From Sinorhizobium sp. B11 (lineage in GTDB: Bacteria > Pseudomonadota > Alphaproteobacteria > Rhizobiales > Rhizobiaceae): a stretch of DNA of 64,000 bases. The stretch spans positions 1,550,001 through 1,614,000 of the forward strand of contig CP091034.1 in NCBI GenBank assembly GCA_039725955.1. The letters are read 5' to 3'. The position numbers were made by a program, and so were the translations under genes. The stretch's first letter is position 1; each line of letters begins with the position of its first letter. Under the pieces are notes generated by a model. It was not told the origin of the DNA. It searched no databases and worked only from the letters and a program-made list of their open reading frames with translations. This document shows, one piece after another, positions 42,356 through 53,100 of this stretch.

Positions 42356-42380
42356 AGGCGCGTTCCATCGGAGCGCGCCT
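42356..42380 (+). terminator. Terminator after valS
   Basis: Stem AGGCGCG / CGCGCCT around an 11-nt loop, followed by TTTTGC. The rest of 42328-42717 (about 390 bp, AT-rich) contains no supported gene but has an AGATAGA-N14-TCTATCT inverted repeat at 42551-42578 and an imperfect hairpin at about 42622-42658. Confidence 0.75.
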
Positions 42381-42717
42381 TTTGCATTAAAAAGTATGAC
42401 GATTCGACGGAAATCACGTTCTTTTTCGGTTTCCGCCTGTGGATATCACCCGTTTGGGCGATGCTGCGTGCGAAAACTGCCACTGTTGTCGCTTTGATAC
42501 AGATAGCGCCTTTTGTGGAATAAAAATCTAACGGGTCCCTTAAAGCCAATAGATAGAAGAATAGAATTTTATCTATCTGATTTTTTGACGTGCCCGTCAA
42601 TTAGTTACGTAAATTAGCCATAACGCAACTTCGCGTCGCAGCGGCGCGCTTCGTTGCGATTTATTAAGTTCACTAGCACAGTGTAGTTACATCAATTGCT
42701 TGAGTGGGGGAGACACA

Positions 42718-43998
42718 ATGGCAGCGCGTATGTTTTCCAGGGGCGTAACATCGCTCATTGCATTTTCGGCACTGGCTTCGCCGTCCTTCGCGGGCGGCCT
42801 GGAGCGCGGTGGCTACAATATCGATCAGCTGTTCGATACCTCACCCTTCTCGTTCCAGTCGGGCATCATCTATGTTACCCCCCAACGTAAGCTGAAGAAT
42901 GTTCGCGACACAGATACTTCTGTGTCTCCAGGCGGCGGCAATCTGAACAACCGTCCGAACACCGCTGACGATACCGCGAATTACGCCATCCCTTATTTTG
43001 GGTTCAAGGGCGGCTTCGGCGATGTGGTCGACTGCCTCGTCGATTATTCCGAGCCGTTTGGCGGGCATACCAATCCCGGTTTGAACTGGGCTGGTGCAAA
43101 CAACAATATCGAGACGGAGATCAAAACCCGCAATTATGGCGGTACTTGCTCCTATCGTTTCGATGTCGGTCCGGGACAGCTTCGTATCATCGGCGGTGCC
43201 TTCTACCAGGAAGTCGAGGGCTTCAAGGAACGGCTGGTTTCGACGGTTCCGCTTCTGGTCGGTACGGGTGACGGCGTCGGTCGTCTCGATCTCGAGGACA
43301 ATGGCTGGGGCTGGCGCGCTGGTCTTGCCTACGAGATTCCGGAATATGCGATGCGCGCGAGCCTCGTCTATAACAGCCGCGTAAGGTACGACAACCTCAC
43401 CGGCACGGTGGACCTTACCCAGGTTACTGCGCCCTTTGCTCCACTGAACGCCTCTCCCTATGGAAAGGTCACGCCCGTCTTCGGCTCCGCTGAGGCGCCG
43501 GATTCGCTCGAACTGAAATTGCAGAGCGGCATCGCTCCGGATTGGCTCGCTTTCGGTTCGGTCAAGTGGACGAACTGGAGTGTTCTGCAGTCGGTGCCTT
43601 TCTGCCCGACATCGACGAAGGGCCTGGTCGCCTGTACCTCCGGTGGCAGGACGGAACTCACGTCGCTCGATCTTCTCTATCGTGACGGCTGGACGATTAC
43701 TGGCGGTGTCGGCCACAAGTTCAACGATCAGTGGGCGGGCGCAGTCAGCCTGACATGGGACCGCGGCACCAGCCAAGGCTACGGGGCACAGACCGATAGC
43801 TGGACGCTGGGTGTCGGCGCGGCCTTCACGCCAACCGAGCATATCGAGTGGCGCGTCGCCGGTGCCGTTGGCCTGCTGACGAGCGGTTCGTCAGGCGTGG
43901 TCACCCAGAACGGCGTCACCTTTGGAGATGATGTCTCCTATTCCTTTGGCAACGACCTTGTCGCCGCATTGTCGACCAGCCTAAAGGTCAAGTTTTAA
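42718..43998 (+). CDS. FadL/TodX-family outer-membrane porin
   Basis: 426-aa outer-membrane protein of the OmpP1/FadL/TodX family, beta-barrels that admit long-chain fatty acids or other hydrophobic compounds. Signal peptide MFSRGVTSLIAFSALASPSFA with cleavage after SFA. The mature N-terminus is GGLERGGYNIDQLFD; many short amphipathic strands follow and the chain ends in the typical aromatic/charged SLKVKF. The start at 42718 is preceded by GTGGGGGAG-type SD. Regulatory inverted repeat 140 bp upstream. Substrate unproven. Confidence 0.87.
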   Translation: MAARMFSRGVTSLIAFSALASPSFAGGLERGGYNIDQLFDTSPFSFQSGIIYVTPQRKLKNVRDTDTSVSPGGGNLNNRPNTADDTANYAIPYFGFKGGFGDVVDCLVDYSEPFGGHTNPGLNWAGANNNIETEIKTRNYGGTCSYRFDVGPGQLRIIGGAFYQEVEGFKERLVSTVPLLVGTGDGVGRLDLEDNGWGWRAGLAYEIPEYAMRASLVYNSRVRYDNLTGTVDLTQVTAPFAPLNASPYGKVTPVFGSAEAPDSLELKLQSGIAPDWLAFGSVKWTNWSVLQSVPFCPTSTKGLVACTSGGRTELTSLDLLYRDGWTITGGVGHKFNDQWAGAVSLTWDRGTSQGYGAQTDSWTLGVGAAFTPTEHIEWRVAGAVGLLTSGSSGVVTQNGVTFGDDVSYSFGNDLVAALSTSLKVKF

Positions 43999-44021
43999 TT
44001 CCCTGATTTGAAGAATTGAGG

Positions 44022-44042
44022 AGCCCGGCAATGCCGGGTTCT
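44022..44042 (+). terminator. Terminator after the FadL-like gene
   Basis: Stem GAGCCCGGC / GCCGGGTTC around a 3-nt loop followed by TTCTTTG. The following 44043-44711 (about 670 bp) has no convincing gene on either strand; overlapping weak open frames are present on both. Confidence 0.75.
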
Positions 44043-44711
44043 TCTTTGTTTGCCGCCATTAATCATCCATCTTCTCGTCTCGTTTTGTGACGATTCAGCA
44101 ACACTTTCTTACGATGGTTCGCGTACGGTGTCGGCAGGGCGAATTTGTCCATTTCCCGCCACAAAGAGGGCGCAGCGCTATTAGCGGGCGAGGAGATGAC
44201 AAGCGTAGGGTGTGCGTAAGCAGTAGCATGGGTCGAATTTTTTCCGGCAACGCCAGACATCGCGACAGCAGGGGCGAGAAGCCAGCGGCAACGGCCGCTT
44301 TGCTTTTCGTCAAAGGCATTTCCGGCCAGAAATCCGCCCTTTCGGTAGTGTTGCAGATTTGCTCGCTTCGTTCATTTTCAGTCCCCCGGCATGACGCTTC
44401 GTCCTTCAGGCACGGTAGCGATACCGGTTTGGTCACATTTGCTGTTTACGAAGACGATAAAGGCGGACGGGCGGAAACCTGGACCGCAAAGGGAGTACCT
44501 GAGGCATCATATGCGGGCCGTGCCGGGAGCCGGGTGGTTCGCAAGGATGTGCTGGTTTTGAAAGAGGGGCATGGGGCTGGAAGCGACGCGGGTAAAGGGG
44601 CCTTGGAGCCCGCCGCGGGATCGCTCGCCTGGAAGGAATGCATCCACGCGGGCAGAACGGCAAAAAAAGCCGCCGCCAGGCGTCTGTGATGAACGAAAGA
44701 AACCGGTAAAG

Positions 44712-45515
44712 ATGGTAACGTCCGAGTTCAGATTGTTCAAATTCATGCTGCTCAGCATGTCGATGGCCGTTTCCCTGGCTTTGGCCTGTCCGGTCCTGGC
44801 ATTCGACATCAAAACGGGCGTCACGAAAGAATCGGGACCCTTCGATCTCTTCAAATTCGGTTTTAAGGCATACAAGAACGGTCAGAAGGAAGAGGCGGTA
44901 GAAGCCTATAAATACGCCGCCGAAAAAGGCCACACCGGTTCGCGCTGGGCACTCGCCAACATGTATGCTGACGGCGACGGCGTGGCGCAGGATGATTTCG
45001 AAGCCTTCAAGATCTACAGCGAGATTGCGCAGCAGGGCGTGGAGCCCGGCTCGGAGGATACCGGCTTCTTCATCAATGCGCTGCTGTCGCTCGCCAACTA
45101 TTACAAGCACGGCATTGCCGGCAGCCCGGTGAAGATCGATCTCAACCAGGCGCGCCAGCTCTATTTCCAGGTCGCCTCCACCTTCGGTGTTCCCGAGGCG
45201 CAGTTCCAGCTTGCGCAGATGATGCTTGCAGGCGAGGGCGGCAGCGCCAATATCAATCAGGCCAAGAAATGGCTCAATCAGGCCCGCAAGAGCGGCCATC
45301 CCGGCGCCATGGCAGTGTTCGGCAATATCCTCTTCGATGAGGGCCAGTCCGCCCGCGGTCTCGCACTAATGACGGCGGCTCTCGATCGCTGCAAGCCGAA
45401 GGATTGCAGCTGGATGCAGTCGCTCCAGGAAGATGCCTTCTCGGTTGCCAGCGAAGCGGATCGGCGCACGGCAGTCTCCCTGTCGCACTCGATTGCGACA
45501 GGCTCGGACGACTGA
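44712..45515 (+). CDS. exoR: Exopolysaccharide negative regulator ExoR
   Basis: 267-aa periplasmic Sel1-repeat protein. It has a Sec signal (LLSMSMAVSLALACPVLAF, ending near residue 31). It then reads FDIKTGVTKESGPFDLFKFG, a near-diagnostic ExoR beginning. Sel1 repeats follow: AAEKGHTGSRWALANMYADGDGV near residue 75, then QFQLAQMMLAGEGG and AMAVFGNILFDEG. ExoR binds and inhibits the sensor ExoS; its loss activates ChvI, raising succinoglycan and lowering flagella. Length matches the 268-aa family. The start lies after a weak GGTAAAG site and a long upstream region that may be a leader. Confidence 0.93.
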   Translation: MVTSEFRLFKFMLLSMSMAVSLALACPVLAFDIKTGVTKESGPFDLFKFGFKAYKNGQKEEAVEAYKYAAEKGHTGSRWALANMYADGDGVAQDDFEAFKIYSEIAQQGVEPGSEDTGFFINALLSLANYYKHGIAGSPVKIDLNQARQLYFQVASTFGVPEAQFQLAQMMLAGEGGSANINQAKKWLNQARKSGHPGAMAVFGNILFDEGQSARGLALMTAALDRCKPKDCSWMQSLQEDAFSVASEADRRTAVSLSHSIATGSDD

Positions 45516-45525
45516 GTTGTTCGAG

Positions 45526-45575
45526 CAATTCCAGCAAAAGTGCGTAGCGGTTTTGCGTTCCGGAATCGCGTAAAA
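45526..45575. repeat. Rhizobial palindromic intergenic repeat (RIME-like)
   Basis: Between exoR and xth. It reads AATTCCAGCAAAAGTGCGTA then a run with CGGTTTTGCGTTCCGGAAT and CGCGTAAAA. The ends are inverted (ATTCC...CAAAA / TTTTG...GGAAT). This sequence family is very common between genes in Rhizobium and relatives. Confidence 0.6.
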
Positions 45576-45592
45576 TGGAAATGGCTTAGATC

Positions 45593-46384
45593 TCAGGCAG
45601 CGAAATCGAAGTAAGCCACCACGGGCACGTGGTCGGACGGCTTCTCCCAGGCGCGCACATGCTTTTCGATCGCCGCTGACACCATGCAGTCGGCAGCTTC
45701 CGGTGACAGCATGAGATGGTCGATGCGAATGCCGTTGTTCTTGGGCCAAGCGCCGGCCTGGTAATCCCAGAAGGAATAGAGCGTCGTGGCGTCGGTTGCC
45801 GAACGTACGGCATCGACGAGACCGAGATTTTCCAGCCGGCGGAAGGCTTGGCGCGTCTGCGGCAGGAAGAGTGCGTCGCTTTCCCATACCTTCGGGTCGA
45901 AGCAATCGTGCGGTTCGGGAATGACGTTGTAATCACCGGCCAGAATGAAAATTTCCTCATACTCCAGACGCTCGGCCGCGAACTTCTGCAGGCGTTCCAT
46001 CCAGGCGAGTTTATAGGGATATTTTTCGGTTTCCGGCGGATTGCCATTCGGCAGGTACAGGCAGCAGACGCGTGCCACCTTGTTGCCGGGAAGCGAGAAG
46101 ACCGCTTCGAGGAAGCGTGCTTGCTCATCGAGTGGATCGCCCGGCAGGCCGCGATTGACTTCGGAAGGCGTGCTCTTGGAAAGAATGGCAACGCCGTTGA
46201 AGCCCTTCTGCCCATGCGTTTCCACATGGTAGCCGAGCGCTTCGATTTCGAGCCGCGGGAAGCCTTCGTCGATTGTTTTGATTTCCTGCAGGCAGACGAT
46301 GTCTGGACTGGAATCCTTCAGCCATTGCGTCAGGTTGTCGATACGCGCCTTGACGCCGTTGATGTTCCAGGTCGCTATCTTCAT
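45593..46384 (-). CDS. xth: Exodeoxyribonuclease III
   Basis: 263-aa AP endonuclease/3'-5' exonuclease of the EEP superfamily. Start MKIATWNINGVKARIDNL; catalytic IVCLQEIKT (Glu), GDYNVIPEPHDC (Asp/Asn) and the C-terminal RIDHLM with SDHVPV (His) are present. It repairs abasic sites and 3'-blocked ends in oxidative damage. On the same strand as erpA upstream, with a hairpin between them. Confidence 0.95.
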   Translation of the reverse strand: MKIATWNINGVKARIDNLTQWLKDSSPDIVCLQEIKTIDEGFPRLEIEALGYHVETHGQKGFNGVAILSKSTPSEVNRGLPGDPLDEQARFLEAVFSLPGNKVARVCCLYLPNGNPPETEKYPYKLAWMERLQKFAAERLEYEEIFILAGDYNVIPEPHDCFDPKVWESDALFLPQTRQAFRRLENLGLVDAVRSATDATTLYSFWDYQAGAWPKNNGIRIDHLMLSPEAADCMVSAAIEKHVRAWEKPSDHVPVVAYFDFAA

Positions 46385-46449
46385 GGCTTTATCCTGCTAA
46401 CTCGCTTCGGCTCTTTTATCGCGCTCCCACGTTGGCGGACAAGACAGGA

Positions 46450-46479
46450 AACCGGCCGGAAGAAAATCTTCGGCCGGTT
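46450..46479 (-). terminator. Strong hairpin after erpA
   Basis: Near-perfect stem (AACCGGCCGGAAGA / TCTTCGGCCGGTT, one bulged G) on the minus-strand 3' side of erpA, before xth. A weak T tract follows, so termination may be partial. Confidence 0.6.
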
Positions 46480-46502
46480 ATTCGTGGAAAGTCGGTTTTG
46501 GA

Positions 46503-46835
46503 TCAGATTGCGAAGCTGGTGCCGCAGCCGCAGCTTGCCACCGCATTCGGGTTCTTGATCTGGAAGGACTGGCCGAGCAGGTTGTCGACGAAATCGATCT
46601 CGGAGCCGGCCATGTAGACCAGCGAGAGACTGTCGATCAATACCTTGGCATCGTTCTTCTCGACGACGATGTCGTCATCAGCCGCGCCGTCCACGAGATC
46701 GAATTTGTAGGAAAAGCCGGAACAGCCGCCTCCTTCGACGGAGACGCGCAACGCGCTCTTGCCGGGATCGCTGCCGACGATAGCGGCAATACGCTTTGCC
46801 GCGGCATCGGAAAGGGTTACATTCGCTTCAGTCAT
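46503..46835 (-). CDS. erpA: Iron-sulfur cluster insertion protein ErpA
   Basis: 110-aa A-type Fe-S carrier. Cysteine pattern: GGGCSGFSYKF (Cys near residue 39) and SCGCGTSF (Cys-x-Cys near residues 103-105). Start MTEANVTLSDAAAKRIAAIV is typical. It delivers Fe-S clusters to apoproteins; SCGCGTSF and the FQIKNPNAV block are diagnostic for HesB/IscA. The start at 46835 is preferred over an in-frame codon 7 residues upstream. Confidence 0.92.
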   Translation of the reverse strand: MTEANVTLSDAAAKRIAAIVGSDPGKSALRVSVEGGGCSGFSYKFDLVDGAADDDIVVEKNDAKVLIDSLSLVYMAGSEIDFVDNLLGQSFQIKNPNAVASCGCGTSFAI

Positions 46836-47055
46836 TTTTCCTCCTGCCGGGGTCAAGATCCGGAGAGAATCTAATTTGGACGTTTGATATTCAAACGCAT
46901 GATATCAAAGAAACTTATCATGATCCTTCCATAAAGGACAGGATCTGGCGAAGCGGTCGACAAAGCGCCTCTTTGCCGTTTCTGTAAGCTATAGGTATGA
47001 AGAGCGGAAAGCGGCGTCAATGGGCAAGGTCGCAACGCGTTAGTGACGGTGAAGA

Positions 47056-48273
47056 ATGAGCTTCGACAGGCATGCATTGGGTTTCGGTTATGGCGAACGG
47101 GCGGTCTATGCGGCAGATCCATGGAATTCGCGCGGGCGTCTCTATCCGGAAAGCGGCAGCCCGACACGGTCCGATTTCCAGCGTGACCGCGATCGCATCG
47201 TCCATACGACGGCCTTCCGCCGCCTGAAGCACAAGACGCAGGTCTTCATCGCCCAGGATGGCGATCACTACCGAACACGCCTCACGCATACGATCGAGGT
47301 GGCTCAGATCGCCCGCGCTCTTGCCCGCGCTCTCAAGGTCGACGAGGATCTCGCAGAGGGCGTGGCGCTCGTCCATGACTTCGGACACACGCCCTTTGGT
47401 CATACCGGAGAAGATGCGCTGCACGAGGAATTGCTGCCTTATGGCGGCTTCGATCACAATGCCCAGTCTTTGCGCATCGTGACGAAACTCGAGCGACGCT
47501 ATGCCGATTTCGACGGCATCAACCTGACATGGGAAAGCCTGGAGGGTCTCGTCAAGCACAACGGTCCGCTGCTGACGGCCGATGGTGTTGGCACGCGAGG
47601 GCCGGTGCCCCAGCCGATACTCGACTATTGCGAACTGCACGACCTGGAATTGGCGACCTATGCGAGCCTCGAAGCCCAGGTGGCGGCGATCGCCGACGAT
47701 ATTGCCTACAATACGCATGATATCGATGACGGGCTGCGCTCGGGCTATCTCAATTTCGAGATGCTGGAGGAAATCCCGTTCCTTGCCGGGCTGATGGCCG
47801 AGGTGAGGGAGCGCTATCCGCATCTGGAGCCGAGCCGCTTCACGCATGAAATCATGCGCCGCCAGATCACACGCATGGTGGAGGACGTAATCGGCGTAGC
47901 GCAGAAGCGCCTGACAGAGCTCAACCCGCAAAGCGCCGACGATATCCGCAATGCGGATCACGTGATGGCAACTTTTTCAGATGAGATGGCCGAGACTGAC
48001 CGGCAGATCAAGGCAATGCTCTTCAAGCGCATCTACCGGAATGCCGATATCATGCGCATCCGTGCCGGTGCCGCTCAGATCGTCAAGGATCTCTTTGGTG
48101 CCTATATGGCCAATCCCAAGGAGATGCAGAGCCATTATTGGGTCGACCATATCGCCGGTCTTTCCGACGCGCCGAAAGCCCGCCATGTCGGGGACTATCT
48201 GGCCGGCATGACGGATACCTATGCCATCAGTGCCCACAGGCGATTGTTTGACCACACTCCGGATTTGCGATAG
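47056..48273 (+). CDS. dgt: Deoxyguanosinetriphosphate triphosphohydrolase (dGTPase-like)
   Basis: 405-aa HD-domain protein removing triphosphate from dGTP and other dNTPs, so controlling nucleotide pools. N-terminal TAFRRLKHKTQVF, then HYRTRLTHTIEVAQIARALARAL (first His), HDFGHTPFGHTGEDAL (HD plus second His) and DDIAYNTHDIDDG (Asp) give a full HD set. The standard alphaproteobacterial location between erpA and argS is kept. Divergent from erpA. Confidence 0.93.
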   Translation: MSFDRHALGFGYGERAVYAADPWNSRGRLYPESGSPTRSDFQRDRDRIVHTTAFRRLKHKTQVFIAQDGDHYRTRLTHTIEVAQIARALARALKVDEDLAEGVALVHDFGHTPFGHTGEDALHEELLPYGGFDHNAQSLRIVTKLERRYADFDGINLTWESLEGLVKHNGPLLTADGVGTRGPVPQPILDYCELHDLELATYASLEAQVAAIADDIAYNTHDIDDGLRSGYLNFEMLEEIPFLAGLMAEVRERYPHLEPSRFTHEIMRRQITRMVEDVIGVAQKRLTELNPQSADDIRNADHVMATFSDEMAETDRQIKAMLFKRIYRNADIMRIRAGAAQIVKDLFGAYMANPKEMQSHYWVDHIAGLSDAPKARHVGDYLAGMTDTYAISAHRRLFDHTPDLR

Positions 48274-48335
48274 GCAGCGGGCGCCCGGCAGCCGCCGGCA
48301 AACCTGTTGGCACAGCCTGTGCATGGAAGAGTGCG

Positions 48336-50093
48336 ATGAACCTTTTTACCGATTTTGAAGCCAGGATTAAAAACGCTCTTGAACAGCTCGATCTGGTCAA
48401 GGAAAAGCGATCCGAGCTCGATTTCGGTCGCATTGCCGTGGAGCCGCCGCGTGACGCGACCCACGGCGATGTCGCGACCAACGCTGCCATGGTGCTTGCC
48501 AAGCCGCTCGGCACCAATCCGCGTGCGCTTGCCGAAATCATCATCGCCAAGCTGCAGGAAGACGCCGACGTCGCCGAGGTTTCGGTCGCCGGTCCGGGCT
48601 TCATCAATATCAGGCTGTCCGTCGGCTACTGGCAGCGCTTGCTTGCCTCGATGATCCAGTCCGGCACAGGCTACGGCCGCTCCGGACTGGGGCAAGGCAA
48701 GAAGGTCAACGTCGAATATGTCTCGGCCAACCCGACCGGCCCGATGCATGTCGGCCATTGCCGTGGCGCCGTCGTCGGTGATGCGCTCGCAAATCTGCTT
48801 GCCTTTGCCGGCTATGACGTCGTCAAGGAATATTACATCAACGACGCCGGCTCGCAGATCGATGTGCTGGCTCGGTCTGTTTTCCTGCGCTACCGCGAGG
48901 CGCTTGGCGAGAAGATCGGCGAGATCCCGTCCGGCCTTTATCCCGGTGACTATCTGGTCCCGGTCGGAGAATCGCTCGCCGCCGAATACGGCGTGCGCTT
49001 GCACAACATGCCGGAAGAGCAATGGATGCCGATCGTCAAGGATCGCGCCATCGAGATGATGATGGTGATGATCCGCGAGGATCTGGCTGCGCTCAACGTC
49101 CATCATGATATCTTCTTCTCGGAGCGCACGCTGCATGCCAATGGCGCGGCAGCAATCCGCACCGCCATCAACGACCTGACCTTCAAGGGCTATGTCTACA
49201 AGGGCACGCTGCCGCCGCCGAAGGGCCAGCTTCCCGAAGATTGGGAAGACCGCGAGCAGACGCTTTTCCGCTCGACCGAAGTCGGCGACGATATCGATCG
49301 TGCTCTGATCAAGTCGGACGGCTCCTATACCTATTTCGCTGCCGACGTCGCCTACTTCAAGAACAAGTTCGACCGCGGCTTCGATGAGATGATCTATGTG
49401 CTCGGCGCCGACCATGGCGGCTACGTCAAGCGCCTCGAGGCGGTTGCGCGTGGCGTCTCCGACGGTAAGGCGAAGCTGACGGTGCTGCTCTGCCAGCTCG
49501 TCAAGCTCTACCGCGATGGTGAGCCGGTTAAGATGTCGAAGCGTTCGGGCGATTTTGTCACGTTGCGCGATGTCGTTGAAGAAGTCGGACGTGATTCGGT
49601 TCGCTTCATGATGCTTTACCGCAAGAATTCGGAGCCGTTGGACTTCGATTTTGCCAAAGTAACGGAGCAATCCAAAGATAATCCGGTTTTTTACGTGCAG
49701 TATGCGCATGCCCGCTGCATGTCCGTCTTCCGGCAGGCGAGGGAGGCCTTCCCTGATCTCGCCCCGACACCCGAGCTTTTGGCGCAATCCGTTGCAGGCA
49801 TTACGGATTCCACCGAATTGCAGCTGATTGCCAAGGCTGCAGAATTCCCGCGTATCGTCGAAAGTGCAGCCCAGTCTCAGGAGCCGCATCGCATCGCTTT
49901 TTACCTCTATGATCTTGCCAGCGCCTTCCACGCCCACTGGAACAAAGGTAAAGATCAGACGGAATTACGATTTGTTAACGATAAGAACCGAGAATCAAGT
50001 ATTGCCAGACTTGGGCTGGTGTACGCCGTCGCGTCGGTTTTGAAGTCGGGACTTGCCATTACAGGCACTGCCGCACCGGACGAAATGCGATAA
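48336..50093 (+). CDS. argS: Arginyl-tRNA synthetase
   Basis: 585-aa class I synthetase. HIGH equivalent PTGPMHVGHCRGAVVGD near residue 130; KMSKRSGDFVTLRDV near residue 395 is the KMSKS-type loop; the C-terminal anticodon-binding helical domain (DALRY-type, FHAHWNKGKD region) is present. Starts 62 bp after dgt and is followed by the SPOR gene, the normal rhizobial order. Confidence 0.97.
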   Translation: MNLFTDFEARIKNALEQLDLVKEKRSELDFGRIAVEPPRDATHGDVATNAAMVLAKPLGTNPRALAEIIIAKLQEDADVAEVSVAGPGFINIRLSVGYWQRLLASMIQSGTGYGRSGLGQGKKVNVEYVSANPTGPMHVGHCRGAVVGDALANLLAFAGYDVVKEYYINDAGSQIDVLARSVFLRYREALGEKIGEIPSGLYPGDYLVPVGESLAAEYGVRLHNMPEEQWMPIVKDRAIEMMMVMIREDLAALNVHHDIFFSERTLHANGAAAIRTAINDLTFKGYVYKGTLPPPKGQLPEDWEDREQTLFRSTEVGDDIDRALIKSDGSYTYFAADVAYFKNKFDRGFDEMIYVLGADHGGYVKRLEAVARGVSDGKAKLTVLLCQLVKLYRDGEPVKMSKRSGDFVTLRDVVEEVGRDSVRFMMLYRKNSEPLDFDFAKVTEQSKDNPVFYVQYAHARCMSVFRQAREAFPDLAPTPELLAQSVAGITDSTELQLIAKAAEFPRIVESAAQSQEPHRIAFYLYDLASAFHAHWNKGKDQTELRFVNDKNRESSIARLGLVYAVASVLKSGLAITGTAAPDEMR

Positions 50094-50154
50094 CGTCACC
50101 ATTTCCCCACAATGCGCTGGCATTTGAGTGTTTGCGTTTTTGAGTGGGATGGGC

Positions 50155-53100
50155 ATGGCTGATAAACGACTTGCGTATGACACGCGTGGTAAAGACGATA
50201 TGTTTGCCGACGACGATCCGTTGGCAGAACTCGCTCGTATTGTTGGCTTTGAACCTCGCGTCGCGGCCAATACCGTAAGCGAACCCGCACGGCAGGAGCC
50301 GGCTCTCAATCTCGAGGACGAGCTTCTCCGTGAGTTCGAGCGCTATGATGCGCCACGTCCTCTCGCCGATCTCGATCATCCGGTCGAGCCGATCGCTCAG
50401 GCAGCTGAGACTTACGATTATGTCGAGCCGGTCCAGGAAGATGTGCCTTCGATTGGCGAAGAGCTCGCCCCCTCGGTCATGTCCGGTTTCGAGACGCCTG
50501 CCGTTGAGCCTGAATTTCCAGAGAGCGTTGCTGTGGTTCCCGAAGTGGAGGCGCCTGAGCCGGTTGCCGCCGAATGGGAGGCGCCCGTCGCCACCGACTG
50601 GGCTCCCACGCCTTCGAAGCCTGTCGCCGTTCCCCCAGAGCCGCCGGTCACCTTCACGGCCTATGGTGGCGCTCGCGATCTGATCGAAGAACTCGAGCTT
50701 TCGATCGGTAACGCTCTTCCTGCGGCTCCGGTCGTTCAACCGCCGGCCAAGGCGCCGCAATGGTCGGCCGCCAGCATCCGTCTGCCGCTCGCCAATTTTC
50801 ACGCCCCACGTCGCGAAGAGCCGGTTCTTTCCGAGCTGGTCGTCGATTCATCTGTTCTTGAGCCGGCTCACGCTCCCGTCGAAGCCTTCACTGCCGAGCC
50901 GGAATTTGTTGCTGAGCCGGAAGTGCTTGTCGAACCCGAAGTGGTTGCGCCTCAAGTGGCTGACGAGCCTCTGCCGGTCGCCATGGTTGAAGCGGCAGAT
51001 TTCGAGCCGGTTGCGGCCTCCTTCGGTTTTCCGGCCGAGATCGACCGCCACGAAGAAGTTGCCCTTCCTGAAGAGCCTGTCGCAAGGTTCGAAGAGGCTG
51101 CTGCCTCCGAAGAGCCGGCCGAGCCTGACAATGCCGGTTTTGACCTGATCGCCGCTACGGCCGAAGGCGATGTTCATCCCGACGCGGCGCTGACGGAAGC
51201 GCTGCCGGAAACTTTCGATGCGGATGCCTTCGATCTCGACGATCTCCTGGCGGATGTCTCCCGTTATCCGGTGCCGCAGCGCGCTGCTGGCTCCGTCGCA
51301 TCAGAACCTGTTGCCGCGGCACCTGAACCCGTTGCCGAGCTGTCGCCGGTCCCGGCTCCTGCCGCGCCTGTTTTCCAGGCGCCCACGTTTGACGCTCCCG
51401 TCTTCGAAGCACCTGTCTTCCAAGCCCCCGTCTTCGAAGCGCCCGTTGCTCGTGCACCTGCGCAACCGACAGTGATCGCGCCCGTGCCGATGAGCCGTGC
51501 GACGCCTGTACTTCGCCAGCCCGAAGCACCGAAACCGGTCGTTCGGGAGCCGGTGGAGCCGATTTCGACGCCTATCGCACCCGCGCCGGTCGTCGCACGC
51601 CAGCCGGAACTGGACGCCGAAGATCCTTTTGCCGGCCATGATTTCGAGCTGGATCTTGCCGGCATAGAGCTTGAGCTCGCCGATCTCGATTTTTCCGAAC
51701 CACAGGCTCCGCAGCCGAAGCCCGAGCCGGTACGTGCAGCTCCGGTGGTCGCGGCACAGCCTGCGCCGCGTCCTCAGCCGCAACCCGCACCGGTTTTCGT
51801 GCCTGAGCCGCAGCCAGCTCCGGTGAGCTACAGCAGGCCGGTGCCCGCAAGCGAACACACCGACGATCTGCCTTTCGATCCCTCGATGATCTCCGACCCG
51901 GAGGATCGTCCCGAGACGGTCGAGGACATGCATGTCCCGACGCTGCCGCCGGTCGAGCATCCGGAACCGGTCGCCAAAACCGCCGACTTCGATTTCGATC
52001 TCGATGCCGAGATTGCAAGCTTCTTCGAGCCCGCCAAGCGGCAGGAGAAGCCGCAGGCTGCACCCGCCTGGGCGCCTCCGGCCGCTGCCGCAACGGCAGC
52101 AGCTGCAGCCAAGCCGGCAAGCACTGTGTTCGCCGACGGTCTTGATGATTTCGAACGCGCGCTGGAAGAGGATTTCCGCCGCAGCGTGCGTGAGCCCGTC
52201 GAGCGCCGCGAGAGCGTTTCCGAAGTCCATATCCAATCCGCAAGCCAGGCCGCGGATTTCAATCGCGCCCGCTCCATGCGCCGCCTTCTGGCCGCAGCGG
52301 CCATGCTGGTCGTTTTTGCTGGCGGCGCTTACGGCATCTACAGCTGGGTGTCCAATGGCTCTGGCCTTAGCATCGTCAGCTCCGGCGAGCCGCGGGTCAT
52401 CGCTGCTGACAAGGAGCCTGTGAAGGTCGTTCCGGAAAATCCGGGCGGCAAGACCGTGCCGAATCAGGACAAGGCGGTCTATGACCGTGTTGCAGGTGCT
52501 GCCGAAGAGCCGAAACAGAAGGCTCTGGTCTCCTCCGACGAACAGCCAGTCGATGTCGTCCAGCGCACGCTGACGCCTGAAGTTTCGCCCGATGACGACG
52601 AGGGTACGGGCGATTCGGTCCTGCCGACTGCCGTCGGCGAGACGCAGGATCCGCGCCTGCTGCCGGACCACAACGCGTCTGCGGATGCCTCCTCTGCCGA
52701 TGACAATGGGACGCCATCCGTTTCGCCACGCAAGGTCCGCACGATGATCGTCAAGCCGGACGGCACGCTCGTTGCCCGCGAAGAGCCGGCACCTGCCGAG
52801 CAATCCGCGTCGGCAAAGGAAGTCGCATCGGCAACGCCTGCAGCCCAGCCGGCCGCGACGCCGTCTGCTGCAAGCTTCCCGGCCAGCGCCGGCAATCAGA
52901 ACGGCAATCAGGTTGCATCCGCCGCCATTCCGCCTGTCGGAGCAGCGCCAGCAGCCCAGCCGGCCCAGACCACCGCCAAGATGGCTGAGGTGAACGCCGC
53001 AAACGCAAATCAGGTCGACCCGCCGGTTCGTGCAGTCAAGACCACACCGATCACCGACGCAGCCTCCGCTGCGACGACCGATACGGCGCCTGTCCCGACG

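Noticed and set aside
42334..42600. 88-codon minus-strand frame after valS
   Set aside because: It reads through the valS terminator and has no family resemblance.
44087..44689. 200-codon plus-strand frame before exoR
   Set aside because: Composition is unlike a protein, with no domain, and it overlaps the likely exoR leader.
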